A stretch of 15,863 bases of DNA from UBA4738 sp002413305 (lineage in GTDB: Bacteria > Actinomycetota > UBA4738): contig DAIUAM010000056.1 of assembly GCA_036847185.1 (NCBI GenBank), positions 1 through 15,863 of the forward strand. Direction: 5' to 3'. Below the pieces are notes generated by a model. It did no database searches and was not told the DNA's origin. It was given only the letters and a program-made list of their open reading frames with translations. Shown here one piece after another: positions 6,524 through 13,126 of the stretch. Made by a program: the position numbers and the translations under genes. Each line of letters starts with the position of its first letter. Position 1 is the stretch's first letter.

Positions 6524-7342
6524 CTACCCGAGCAGCCCGACGATCTCCTCCACGGTCCACACGTGGTCTGCGATCCCGGCAGCCATCGCCGGAGTAACGC
6601 CGAGCGTCTTGTGAACGCGAGCGAAGTTGTAGTGCATGAAGTGCAGGCTCACAGCGGCCATGAGGTTTTCGAGCTTCTTGGAGAAAGCGTTGGTCAGGCG
6701 GGTGAACCGCCGCATGCTCATCCGCATGGTCAAGTTCTGCCGCTCCACGTAGCTGGTCGAGATGTGCTCCCACTCGGGGTCGCCCTTGACGATCCGCTTC
6801 TCCTGCCCGATGCACGTTCCGGAGCTGTATCGGCGCTGAGGCTCCTTCGGGTCGTTCCCGTAGAGCTTGTGCAGGACCGCGTAGTCGATCTCGCCGAAGG
6901 CATCATCCACGGCGGTCAGGTATGGCTTGTAGCCATCCGTGGTGAGTTGCACCCGATGGGTGAGCCGTGAGGCCAGGTCACGCATGAAGTACACCGCGTC
7001 GGTGGTCGTCCTGCCACCGATCCACCATGACGGGACAAGCTTCGTGTCCGCGTCAATGGCGACCCACGTCCACACGTCGCCGAATTCCTCCGGGTGGCCC
7101 GGCTTGACGTTCTTCGCCTTCGCGCCGACGAACGCCCAAATCTCATCGCACTGGAGGCGCTTGCAAGTCAGGTTCTGCATCTCGCCGTCCTGAAAGGCGA
7201 AACACTCGCGGCCCAGGTCGAGAAGGAGCTTCGAGATCGTGTTCTTGGCGACCCCTGTCATGCGGACCGTGGCGCGGATCGAGTTGCCTTCGACCAAGGC
7301 CTTGACGACCTGGGTCCGCTTCTCGCCGCTCAACCTGTTCAT
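6524..7342 (-). CDS. IS1-family DDE transposase
   Basis: 272 residues from ATG 7342, all in one frame, without the frameshift used by classical IS1. An N-terminal HTH covers about residues 5-42 (EKRTQVV...NTISKLL). The catalytic domain follows: CDEIWAFVG with D66, TTDGYKPY with D136, and YVERQNLTMRMSMRR with E200, the DDE triad of this family; HYNFARVHKTL near 237-247 is another family hallmark. ATG 7351 is also possible (three residues longer), but homologues I recall begin MN(R/K)L, and the promoter puts transcription start at about 7342. The frame is intact, so the enzyme may be active. It should cut and join the 18-bp ends of this element. Confidence 0.92.
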   Translation of the reverse strand: MNRLSGEKRTQVVKALVEGNSIRATVRMTGVAKNTISKLLLDLGRECFAFQDGEMQNLTCKRLQCDEIWAFVGAKAKNVKPGHPEEFGDVWTWVAIDADTKLVPSWWIGGRTTTDAVYFMRDLASRLTHRVQLTTDGYKPYLTAVDDAFGEIDYAVLHKLYGNDPKEPQRRYSSGTCIGQEKRIVKGDPEWEHISTSYVERQNLTMRMSMRRFTRLTNAFSKKLENLMAAVSLHFMHYNFARVHKTLGVTPAMAAGIADHVWTVEEIVGLLG

Positions 7343-7349
7343 ACTGACC

Positions 7350-7379
7350 ATTATGCTTGACCGCTATAGGAAAGTCAAG
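7350..7379 (-). promoter_or_regulatory. Transposase promoter with overlapping palindrome
   Basis: On the minus strand TTGACT (7378-7373), a 17-nt spacer and CATAAT (7355-7350) make a near-ideal sigma-70 promoter. The start point would fall about 7 nt later, at or next to ATG 7342, so the mRNA should be leaderless. CTTGAC and GTCAAG (7379-7374 and 7361-7356) form a 6-bp inverted repeat over the -35 and spacer. It could be an operator through which the transposase's HTH or another protein represses expression. Confidence 0.65.
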
Positions 7380-7497
7380 AGGAAAAAGGGTCCGTTTCGA
7401 GATTCATCCAGCATGGCACGAAGGACCTGTGCAGAACAAGAGGCACAACCCTGGGAAGACGGGCGTACACTCGTGAAGAGATTCACAAAGTGCTGCC

Positions 7498-7527
7498 TTG
7501 ACTTCTGAGGTTCGGCAGCCGAATACT
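7498..7527 (+). promoter_or_regulatory. Promoter for the passenger genes
   Basis: TTGACT (7498-7503) and AATACT (7522-7527) are 18 nt apart, followed by a leader with the strong ribosome site AAGGAGG (7549-7555) before GTG 7563. The -35 hexamer is the same as that of the divergent transposase promoter. The interval 7380-7497 shows no gene. Confidence 0.5.
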
Positions 7528-7562
7528 CCGGGAAAGTGGTTCCGGTAGAAGGAGGTGCCATC

Positions 7563-7814
7563 GTGCCGCAAGTCGAAGCTCTATCCAAGTTGGAGCGTGA
7601 GCTGGCGACCTTTGAACGCCACCGTGCCGAACTGCTGGGTACAGCGGAACGCAAGTTCGTCCTGATCCATAGGGACGACGTGGTTGGGGTCTATGACACC
7701 CAAGCCGACGCCATCTCGGAGGGATACCGACGCTTCGGCAACGTGCCCTTCTTGGTGAAACAGGTTCTGGAGATCGAAGTCCCTCAGAACTTCATCCAGC
7801 ACGTCGCGATCTAG
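7563..7814 (+). CDS. Small passenger protein of unknown function
   Basis: 83 residues from GTG 7563, which has AAGGAGG at ideal distance. The N-terminal 30 residues (LSKLERELATFERHRAELLG) look like an amphipathic helix. The core FVLIHRDDVVGVYDTQADAISEGYRRFG followed by PFLVKQVLEIEVP reads as strand, strand, helix, strand. I recall similar short proteins encoded next to retropepsin-like proteases in other bacteria, which is also the case here, 6 nt downstream; that recollection is not a database result. The pairing suggests that the two proteins act together, perhaps as protease and partner or substrate. No enzyme motif is visible. It is the first gene of the passenger operon. Confidence 0.8.
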   Translation: MPQVEALSKLERELATFERHRAELLGTAERKFVLIHRDDVVGVYDTQADAISEGYRRFGNVPFLVKQVLEIEVPQNFIQHVAI

Positions 7815-7820
7815 AACCCG

Positions 7821-8252
7821 TTGCCGTCCTTCACCAGCAGCAACCGGCCGGATCTTCAGGCAAACGGTCCCATCGTTCCGGTCCTGATAGCTGTCAGTGA
7901 GGCCGCCGAACTCTCTATGCGTGAGGCGGGACAGCCCATCCCGGCACCTATTCAGATAAACGCGCTATTCGACACCGGCGCCTCGGGCAGCGCGATCAAG
8001 GCGGGGGAGATTGCACCGCTGGGGTTGCAACCCATGGGTATCCGGAACATCAACACCCCGTCATCCATCAACGTGCCATGTCCCGAGTATGCCGTCCGCG
8101 TGATTCTGCCGAACAGCATCGTCCTTGCAGTAACCGTCATCGAGACTCCGTTGGAGGGCCAGAACATTGAGGGTCTTCTTGGTCGGGACGTAATAGCCCA
8201 GGCTGTCTTCATCTACATCGGTTACACAGGGACCTTCAGCTTCAGCATCTAG
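7821..8252 (+). CDS. Retropepsin-like aspartyl protease
   Basis: 143 residues. ALFDTGAS at 49-55 is the single active-site loop of retropepsins (catalytic D51), and EGLLGRDVI at 117-125 is the matching hydrophobic-hydrophobic-Gly motif that follows in this fold. One such half-site means it must work as a homodimer, as in retroviral proteases. There is no signal peptide or membrane anchor, so it is probably cytosolic. TTG 7821 is the only start that keeps the full N-terminus and lies 6 nt after the previous stop, so translation is probably coupled. Its stop TAG shares the palindrome CTAG with the stop of the convergent gene. The substrate is unknown; the neighbouring small protein is a candidate. 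Confidence 0.8.
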   Translation: MPSFTSSNRPDLQANGPIVPVLIAVSEAAELSMREAGQPIPAPIQINALFDTGASGSAIKAGEIAPLGLQPMGIRNINTPSSINVPCPEYAVRVILPNSIVLAVTVIETPLEGQNIEGLLGRDVIAQAVFIYIGYTGTFSFSI

Positions 8253-8494
8253 CCCGACGACTTGCCCCAGCGAGCCGCGGCAGCCTTCCGGGCGATCTCG
8301 CTCCGTCGTCTAGCACTGAGCTTGGCCGCACGAGCGGGGCCACCCTTCAACCCACCCTGTCGTCCTAGCTCGACGGCGGCCGGGTTCTTCTCGGGCTCCT
8401 GGCGCTCGAGCTTCTCCTCGCCGGTCGCTTCGCCTACGATGGCGGCGGCGAGGGCATTGAGATCGCGAGGGCGCTTGCGTGAGCGGTCAGGCAT
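8249..8494 (-). CDS. Small basic GG-repeat protein
   Basis: 81 residues, about a quarter basic. The C-terminal half, ELGRQGGLKGGPARAAKLS then RRSEIARKAAAARWGK (42-78), belongs to a widespread family of short proteins with a GRxGGxKGG turn and an Ala/Lys/Arg-rich helix ending in ARW. Some are loosely labelled histone-like, and nucleic-acid binding is plausible but not shown. TAGTCT stands 6 nt before the ATG on its strand, so it may be leaderless. The stop uses the same CTAG (8249-8252) as the convergent protease gene. The start overlaps the start of the plus-strand membrane protein by 16 nt. Confidence 0.7.
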   Translation of the reverse strand: MPDRSRKRPRDLNALAAAIVGEATGEEKLERQEPEKNPAAVELGRQGGLKGGPARAAKLSARRRSEIARKAAAARWGKSSG

Positions 8495-8763
8495 CAGACA
8501 AGACTAGCAAAGATCGCGTCGAGACGTGGGCGGTTTGGACGGGCATCGCCTTCGTTGGATTCGGAGCCGGATGGTGGGCCAACACCAGCTACCGAGACAC
8601 GCCCAACGTCGTGGCGGCTGGTCTTGCGGCTCTCATCGGAGCGGTGATGGGGATGGTGGCGTTTCTGGGAGCCTTATTGGTCTTCATCGTCCTGGGGTCG
8701 GTGGGGATCGGCGGCATCATGCTTGGGCGTTGGGTGCGGCGCCTCGTCCGTCATTCAAACTGA
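8479..8763 (+). CDS. Small membrane protein
   Basis: 94 residues from GTG 8479, with GAGGG about 8 nt upstream. Hydrophobic stretches cover about 17-34 and 43-83, enough for two or three membrane passes, and a basic end (GRWVRRLVRHSN) suggests a cytoplasmic C-terminus. No family is recognised. Two oddities: its first 16 nt overlap the start of the minus-strand basic protein, and its stop codon TGA (8761-8763) lies inside the right terminal inverted repeat, so the last residues are encoded by the transposon end. The membrane character supports a real gene, but the start is not certain. Confidence 0.6.
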   Translation: MSGQASDKTSKDRVETWAVWTGIAFVGFGAGWWANTSYRDTPNVVAAGLAALIGAVMGMVAFLGALLVFIVLGSVGIGGIMLGRWVRRLVRHSN

Positions 8764-8772
8764 CCCACTACC
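8755..8772 (-). repeat. Right terminal inverted repeat, 18 bp
   Basis: Exact reverse complement of 6257-6274. It carries the stop codon of the membrane-protein gene. Confidence 0.95.
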
Positions 8773-8780
8773 GGGAAATT
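8773..8780. repeat. Right copy of 8-bp target site duplication
   Basis: GGGAAATT, identical to 6249-6256. Confidence 0.9.
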
Positions 8781-8891
8781 GACTAGCTACTTCGGGCTAG
8801 GTAGCATGAGGACCGCCGGCTCCCGCACCCGGGCCCGTTCCCGAGACGCCGGGCGTCGAGCGTGCGGGCGTCCCCCGATCGCCCGCGTAGA

Positions 8892-8924
8892 GGAGGCCCC
8901 GGACAGGCCCGCGTCCGGGCCTCC
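8892..8924. terminator. Strong hairpin in host intergenic DNA
   Basis: GGAGGCCCCGGAC (8892-8904) pairs with GTCCGGGCCTCC (8913-8924) with one bulged C and an 8-nt loop. Before the element inserted, this lay about 130 nt after the enoyl-CoA hydratase gene and could be its terminator. There is no U-tract. The rest of 8781-9039 shows no gene; the reading frame that runs through it is an Arg/Pro-rich shadow. Confidence 0.4.
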
Positions 8925-9039
8925 ATCCTTCGGGCCGACCGCCGGGCGGCGGCCCGGGAACAGAACCGCGTCTTGTCCGGTTCCAACAGGCCGAGTACCG
9001 TGGGCCCGCGCGTCCAGTCTTGGAAAGAGGAGATCGCGG

Positions 9040-9609
9040 ATGGAGATCAGGGACTTCCATGTCCGGGCGACCGAGTGGTTCGGGCGGGGCGTTCGCGCCG
9101 TCGGGGACGACGCGTGGCACGAACCGACCCCGTGCACGGAATGGGACGTCCATCAGCTGGTGAACCATCTGGTGAGCGAGTGCCGGTGGATGCCCCCGAT
9201 GCTCGAGGGCAAGACCATCGCGGACGTCGGCGACGCGCTGGACGGCGATCTCCTGGGCGACGATCCGAGAGGGGCATGGGAGGCTGCCGCGGCGGAGGCG
9301 TCGGCAGCCGTCGACGAAGACGGCGCCCTCGACCGGACGGTGCACCTCTCTTACGGCGACCGGGCGGGCAGCGAGTACACCTTCGAGGTGGCGTCGGACC
9401 TGTTCGTTCACGGGTGGGACCTGGCCCGGGCCGTCGGCGCCGACGAACGGATGGATCCAGAGATGGTCGACTTCCTCTACCAGACGATGGAGCCGGTGAT
9501 GGCGCAGCTCCGGGCGGCCGGCGTGGACGTGTTCGGCTCGGAGGTCACCCCACCCGAGGACGCGGACCAGCAGACGAAGCTGCTCGCCCTCTACGGCCGG
9601 GTCGCGTGA
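9040..9609 (+). CDS. DinB-like metal-binding protein, TIGR03086 / maleylpyruvate-isomerase type
   Basis: 189 residues. PCTEWDVHQLVNHLV (31-45) and LFVHGWDLARAVG (121-133) are the two hallmark blocks of the actinobacterial TIGR03086 group in the DinB/mycothiol-dependent superfamily. H43, D120 and H124 have the spacing expected of the three metal ligands (the last two 4 apart). Members are thought to be mycothiol- or thiol-linked transferases, but most have no known reaction. ATG 9040 is supported by AAAGAGGAG just upstream and by the fold starting with a helix (FHVRATEWFGRGVRAV). It is followed 31 nt later by the MFS gene on the same strand, so the two may be co-transcribed. Confidence 0.85.
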   Translation: MEIRDFHVRATEWFGRGVRAVGDDAWHEPTPCTEWDVHQLVNHLVSECRWMPPMLEGKTIADVGDALDGDLLGDDPRGAWEAAAAEASAAVDEDGALDRTVHLSYGDRAGSEYTFEVASDLFVHGWDLARAVGADERMDPEMVDFLYQTMEPVMAQLRAAGVDVFGSEVTPPEDADQQTKLLALYGRVA

Positions 9610-9640
9610 GCCACCCGGCGGCCGCCCAGGGAGGCGGGAG

Positions 9641-11356
9641 GTGAACGCCACCCAGAAGCGATGGACGATGCTCGCCGTCGTCATGGGATCCGGGATCGTC
9701 TTCCTGGACTCCACCGTGGTCAACGTGGCCCTGCCGAAGATCGGCGAGGACCTGCAGAGCACGCTGATCGGCAAGTTCGCCGCCGAGAACTTCGTCTACT
9801 ACGGCTATCTCCTGTCCCTGTCGGCGTTGCTGATCCTGGCCGGGGCGCTGAACGACTTCTTCGGTCGCCGGAGGATGTTCGCCATCGGGCTGGTGGGGTT
9901 CGGCGCGACGTCCGTGCTGTGCGGGCTGGCGCCGAACATCATCATGCTGATCGCGTTCCGGGTGCTGCAGGGCGCGTTCGGTGCGGTGCTGGTGCCGGGG
10001 TCGCTCGCGATCATCACGGCGAGCTTCTCGGGCGAGGAGCAGGGCCGGGCGTTCGGCGTGTGGGCAGGCGCGTCGGCCGCCACGACGATCCTCGGGCCGT
10101 TCGTGGGCGGCATCCTGGTCGACGCGGTCTCCTGGCGGGCCGTGTTCCTCATCAACATCCCCCTCGTCGTCCTGGGGCTCTACGCCACACTTCGCCACGT
10201 GCCGGAGTCCCGCGACGAAGAGGCCACGGGGCAGTTCGACTGGCTGGGGGCTGCCGTCGTGTTCCTGGCGGTCGGGGGGCTCTCGTTCGGGGCGATCATC
10301 GGCCAGCAGCAGGACTGGAAGGGAGCGGTGCCCTATCTGGCGCTGGCCGTGGGCGCCGTGGCCGCGGTGACCTTCCCCTTCCTCATGGCCCGCTCCCGCC
10401 ATCCCCTGGTTCCCCTGGCGTTGTTCCGGTCCCGGAACTTCACGGTGACGAACATCTCCACACTGGTCATCTACGGCGCGCTGTACGTCACGTTCGCCTT
10501 CACCACGATCTACCTGCAGGGCACGCTAAACTACTCGCCGGCGGCGGCGGGCCTCGTCGGGATACCCGGGACGCTGTTCCTGGTCCTGTTCTCGACCAGG
10601 TTCGGCAAGCTCGCCGCACGGTACGGCCCCCGGCTGTTCATGGCGATCGGGCCGGCCGTCATGGCGCTCGGTGTGCTGTGGTTCGCGCGCATCCCCTCGA
10701 CCTCGCATCTCTGGGCCTTCCAGATCCGCCACCTTTCGACGTGGCGGCCACCTGGCAGTTACGCGGTCGACCTACTGCCCGGCTACGTCGTGTTCGGTAT
10801 CGGGCTGATGATGATGGTGGCTCCCCTGACCACCGCGCTCATGACCTCGGTTCCGGCCCAGAAGTCGGGCGTGGCGTCGGCGATCAACAACGCCATCTCC
10901 CGGGTGGGGCCGCAGCTGGCCGGCGCGCTGATCTTCGTGGCCATCACCACCAGCTTCTACAACCACGTCGGCGCGAAGGTCGGCCAGCCGGGCTCCTCGG
11001 CCAGCCTTCGCGCCCAGGTTGCCCCGCTGAACCCGCCCTCCTCGGGCGCCTCAGCCGCCCTCAAGGAGGCGGCCAGGAGCGCGTCGAACAACTCGTTCCA
11101 CCTGGCCATGGAGATCGGCGCGTTGCTGCTCCTGGCCGGGGCCGCCGTCAACGGCATCGGCATCCGCAACCGCACGGCGGGCGGGGGCCCGGGCGAGCGG
11201 GTGGAGGAGGGCGAAGCGGGATCTGGGGCCGAAGCGCCCGGGGCGGCGGAGTTGGTCCATGCGGCCCACCCCCCGACGGCCGGCACGATCCACCTCCACC
11301 CGCACGAGATCCGGCACATCCCTCGTCGAACGGCCGGTCCGCCGCCAGATCCATGA
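9641..11356 (+). CDS. MFS transporter, DHA2 (EmrB/QacA) family
   Basis: 571 residues, about 14 hydrophobic segments, the usual DHA2 layout of proton-driven multidrug exporters. FLDSTVVNVALPKIG (21-35) is the family's motif D1, GALNDFFGRRRM (68-79) motif A, and ATTILGPFVGG (147-157) motif C of antiporters. The GTG start is supported by GGGAGG and GGGAG upstream. A longer extracytoplasmic loop (about 25 residues, near RIPSTSHLWAF) precedes the late helices. The last 50-60 residues are a Gly/Glu-rich linker and then a His-rich tail (six His in VHAAHPPTAGTIHLHPHEI and what follows), which is not usual for DHA2. Its stop overlaps the next start as ATGA (11353-11356). The substrate is unknown. Confidence 0.92.
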   Translation: MNATQKRWTMLAVVMGSGIVFLDSTVVNVALPKIGEDLQSTLIGKFAAENFVYYGYLLSLSALLILAGALNDFFGRRRMFAIGLVGFGATSVLCGLAPNIIMLIAFRVLQGAFGAVLVPGSLAIITASFSGEEQGRAFGVWAGASAATTILGPFVGGILVDAVSWRAVFLINIPLVVLGLYATLRHVPESRDEEATGQFDWLGAAVVFLAVGGLSFGAIIGQQQDWKGAVPYLALAVGAVAAVTFPFLMARSRHPLVPLALFRSRNFTVTNISTLVIYGALYVTFAFTTIYLQGTLNYSPAAAGLVGIPGTLFLVLFSTRFGKLAARYGPRLFMAIGPAVMALGVLWFARIPSTSHLWAFQIRHLSTWRPPGSYAVDLLPGYVVFGIGLMMMVAPLTTALMTSVPAQKSGVASAINNAISRVGPQLAGALIFVAITTSFYNHVGAKVGQPGSSASLRAQVAPLNPPSSGASAALKEAARSASNNSFHLAMEIGALLLLAGAAVNGIGIRNRTAGGGPGERVEEGEAGSGAEAPGAAELVHAAHPPTAGTIHLHPHEIRHIPRRTAGPPPDP

Positions 11357-12000
11357 CCGAACCCGAGGGCCTCACCCCCGCGGGCCTGTTCGATCTCCTG
11401 GACTGGAAGCGGCGGATCTTCGGCACGTACGCCGAGGTCCGGGCGGCGATCGACCCCGCGTCAGGGTGGCGGCGGTGGCGCGCGGTCCGGGACGAACTCT
11501 TCGCCACCCACCCGCAATCGCCGGTCCCGCCGGTGGAACGCGAAGGGTTCCCCGGGTTGCCATACTTCGACTACGACCCGCGGTACCGCGTGGCGGCCGA
11601 GGTGCGGCAGGCCGAACCCGAGCGCTACGACATCGCCACCAGCGGCGAGGCCGGCGGGTCCTATGCGTTCACCCGGTTCGCGACGGTGGGATTCGACCTG
11701 CTGGGAGAGCCCGCGGAGCTCGAGCTGTACTGGCTGGAGGGCTACGGCGGCGGGCTGTTCCTGCCGTTCCGGGACGCGACCAGCGGCACGGTCACCTACG
11801 GGGCCGGGCGGTACCTGTTCGACACCGTGAAGGGAGCTGACCTGGGGACCGAGCCAGACGGCCGTCTCGTGCTGGACTTCAACTTCGCCTACAACCCCTC
11901 GTGCAGCTACGACCCGAGGTGGGTGTGTCCGCTCGCGCCGCCGCCCAACCGCCTGCGCGTGCGGATCGAGGCCGGCGAACGGTACGAAGCCGAGACGTAG
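11353..12000 (+). CDS. DUF1684 family protein
   Basis: 215 residues. Typical DUF1684 blocks are present: WRAVRDELFATHPQSPV (42-58), GLFLPFRDATSGTVTYGAGRYL (134-155), and the C-terminal LDFNFAYNPSCSYDPRWVCP (174-193) followed by LAPPPNRL. The family is common in actinobacteria and has no firmly established reaction. The Asn-Pro-Ser-Cys-Ser-Tyr and Cys-Pro motifs (C184 and C192) could bind a metal or substrate, but this is speculation. No signal peptide is seen. The start ATG overlaps the MFS stop (ATGA), so it is translated together with the transporter. A terminator hairpin follows 7 nt after its stop. Confidence 0.88.
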   Translation: MTEPEGLTPAGLFDLLDWKRRIFGTYAEVRAAIDPASGWRRWRAVRDELFATHPQSPVPPVEREGFPGLPYFDYDPRYRVAAEVRQAEPERYDIATSGEAGGSYAFTRFATVGFDLLGEPAELELYWLEGYGGGLFLPFRDATSGTVTYGAGRYLFDTVKGADLGTEPDGRLVLDFNFAYNPSCSYDPRWVCPLAPPPNRLRVRIEAGERYEAET

Positions 12001-12006
12001 GACGAG

Positions 12007-12044
12007 GAAGGGGGTCGCGCGGCGCGAACCGCGGGACCCCCTTC
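12007..12044. terminator. Strong bidirectional terminator
   Basis: GAAGGGGGTC (12007-12016) and GACCCCCTTC (12035-12044) make a perfect 10-bp stem. Inside it CGCGG (12018-12022) pairs with CCGCG (12029-12033). It lies between the convergent DUF1684 and binding-protein genes. The CTTC/GAAG edges give only short pyrimidine tails, so it is stable rather than classically U-tailed. Confidence 0.8.
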
Positions 12045-12069
12045 GATCGCGAACCTGCGCGAACCCGGC

Positions 12070-13014
12070 TCAGGAAGCCGTCTTCGCCAGATCGCTGACC
12101 GTGCTCAGCGCGTACTTATCGGCGGTGGCCTTGGTGACCACGAACACGTTCTGGTCGGCCGCCGGCGAGAAGTTCAGGACGTCCACGCCCTTGCTGTCCA
12201 TCAGACCCTTCAGGATGGTCTCGTTGTTGTTCGGATCACCGGAGACCTTCGCCTTCGGGTCGTTCTCGATCGACTCGCTGGCCAGGTATTCGACCTTGAT
12301 GTCGATCTGGCCGCTGAGCAGCGCCGGGTCGGACACCTTCCGGCTCTGGATGTCCTCCTGCGTGTTCACGGTGTAGCCCGCGTTCTGCAGCAGGATCTTG
12401 AACATCTCCGCGAGGATGATCTGCTCGTTGAAGCTGCTTGAGACGCCCACCGTCAGGGTCTTCCCCGCACCGGTGGACGACGCCGTCCCCATCAGCCCGT
12501 TCTGCTGGATGAAGTTCTGCGCGACGGTCGTGGCGTTGACCTTGTCGATGTCGTACTGCTTGTTCATGGCCAGCACGTTGTCGGTGGTCAGCTTGGCCAT
12601 GACCCCGTTCAGGATCGTGTCGATGTCGGACGAATCGACTGCCTTGCGGACCAGCGGGACGAGGTTGTCGGCCGCCTCGAGGTGCTTGTCGTCCTGCAGC
12701 ACGACGAAGCTGGGGTCGTAGACGCTGGTCGAGAACAGCTCACAGACCTGGACCGAGCCGCTCTTCAAGGCCGACACCGTCAAGGCCCCGCCGAAGTCCA
12801 GCTTCTTCACGTCCTTGAAGACGATCCCGTACGTGTTCTTGAGCCCGATCTGACAAACGGGGTTGGTGGGGCAGTCGGGGGGCGCCCCGAACACCAGCGT
12901 ACTGGCGATGGTGTTGCCTCCGCTCCCACCCGACCCGCTGCTGCACGCGGCGCCGAACAGCGCCACGAGCGCCAGCAGGGCCGCCCCGAGAGCGTACCTG
13001 CGGTGATGCCGCAT
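12070..13014 (-). CDS. Osmoprotectant-type ABC substrate-binding lipoprotein, halves in swapped order
   Basis: 314 residues. A signal sequence (1-23) ends in LFGAAC, so C24 is probably lipidated, followed by a Gly/Ser linker. ATG 13014 has AGGGGAGGG just upstream. The mature protein belongs to the OpuAC/ProX-type binding proteins for betaine-like solutes. Its order is unusual: residues 40-175 (VFGAPPDCP, LDFGGALTVSALKSG, VVLQDDKHLEAADNLVPLVR) look like the part that normally forms the second half, while 186-314 (TLTVGVSSSFNEQIILAEM, VEYLASES, FSPAADQNVFVVTK, SDLAKTAS) look like the normal first half. A GTASSTGAGK linker joins them. C48 and C54 may form a disulfide. No Trp is present, so any aromatic cage must use Tyr or Phe. 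The ligand is unknown. It is the last gene of the importer operon. Confidence 0.88.
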   Translation of the reverse strand: MRHHRRYALGAALLALVALFGAACSSGSGGSGGNTIASTLVFGAPPDCPTNPVCQIGLKNTYGIVFKDVKKLDFGGALTVSALKSGSVQVCELFSTSVYDPSFVVLQDDKHLEAADNLVPLVRKAVDSSDIDTILNGVMAKLTTDNVLAMNKQYDIDKVNATTVAQNFIQQNGLMGTASSTGAGKTLTVGVSSSFNEQIILAEMFKILLQNAGYTVNTQEDIQSRKVSDPALLSGQIDIKVEYLASESIENDPKAKVSGDPNNNETILKGLMDSKGVDVLNFSPAADQNVFVVTKATADKYALSTVSDLAKTAS

Positions 13015-13126
13015 GGGTTCCCTCCCCTTTCGGTCCTGGGGCTTGCACCCCCCGGGTATGTCACGCGCGACCTTATCAGGGTCCACGTTGGGGTCTTACG
13101 CGTTACACCACGTATGAGGAATACGG

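Larger units (their letters stand above)
6257..8772. mobile_element. IS1-family-like element with passenger genes, 2516 bp
   Basis: The element is bounded by perfect 18-bp terminal inverted repeats (6257-6274 and 8755-8772) and flanked by an 8-bp duplication. The repeat begins GGTAGTG, reminiscent of IS1 ends, which start GGT. An 8-9 bp duplication is also normal for IS1. It contains a transposase gene (minus strand), a tRNA-like sequence between that gene and the left end, and four genes unrelated to transposition on the right. IS1 itself is under 1 kb, so this is a passenger-carrying form. Both ends and the duplication are perfect, so insertion looks recent or the element still active. It landed in the space between the enoyl-CoA hydratase and DinB-like genes without breaking a gene. 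Its GC is visibly lower than that of both flanks. Confidence 0.9.

Noticed and set aside
6232..8790. Tyrosine-recombinase genomic island using a tRNA attachment site
   Set aside because: No integrase gene and no long direct repeat of a tRNA end; inverted ends and an 8-bp duplication show DDE transposition.
8779..9039. N-terminal extension of the DinB-like protein
   Set aside because: Low-complexity Arg/Pro sequence, with a strong ribosome site before ATG 9040.
9661..11352. Long plus-strand frame overlapping the MFS gene and running into DUF1684
   Set aside because: The first part is Arg/Gly-rich shadow of the MFS gene; only the part from ATG 11353 is a real protein.
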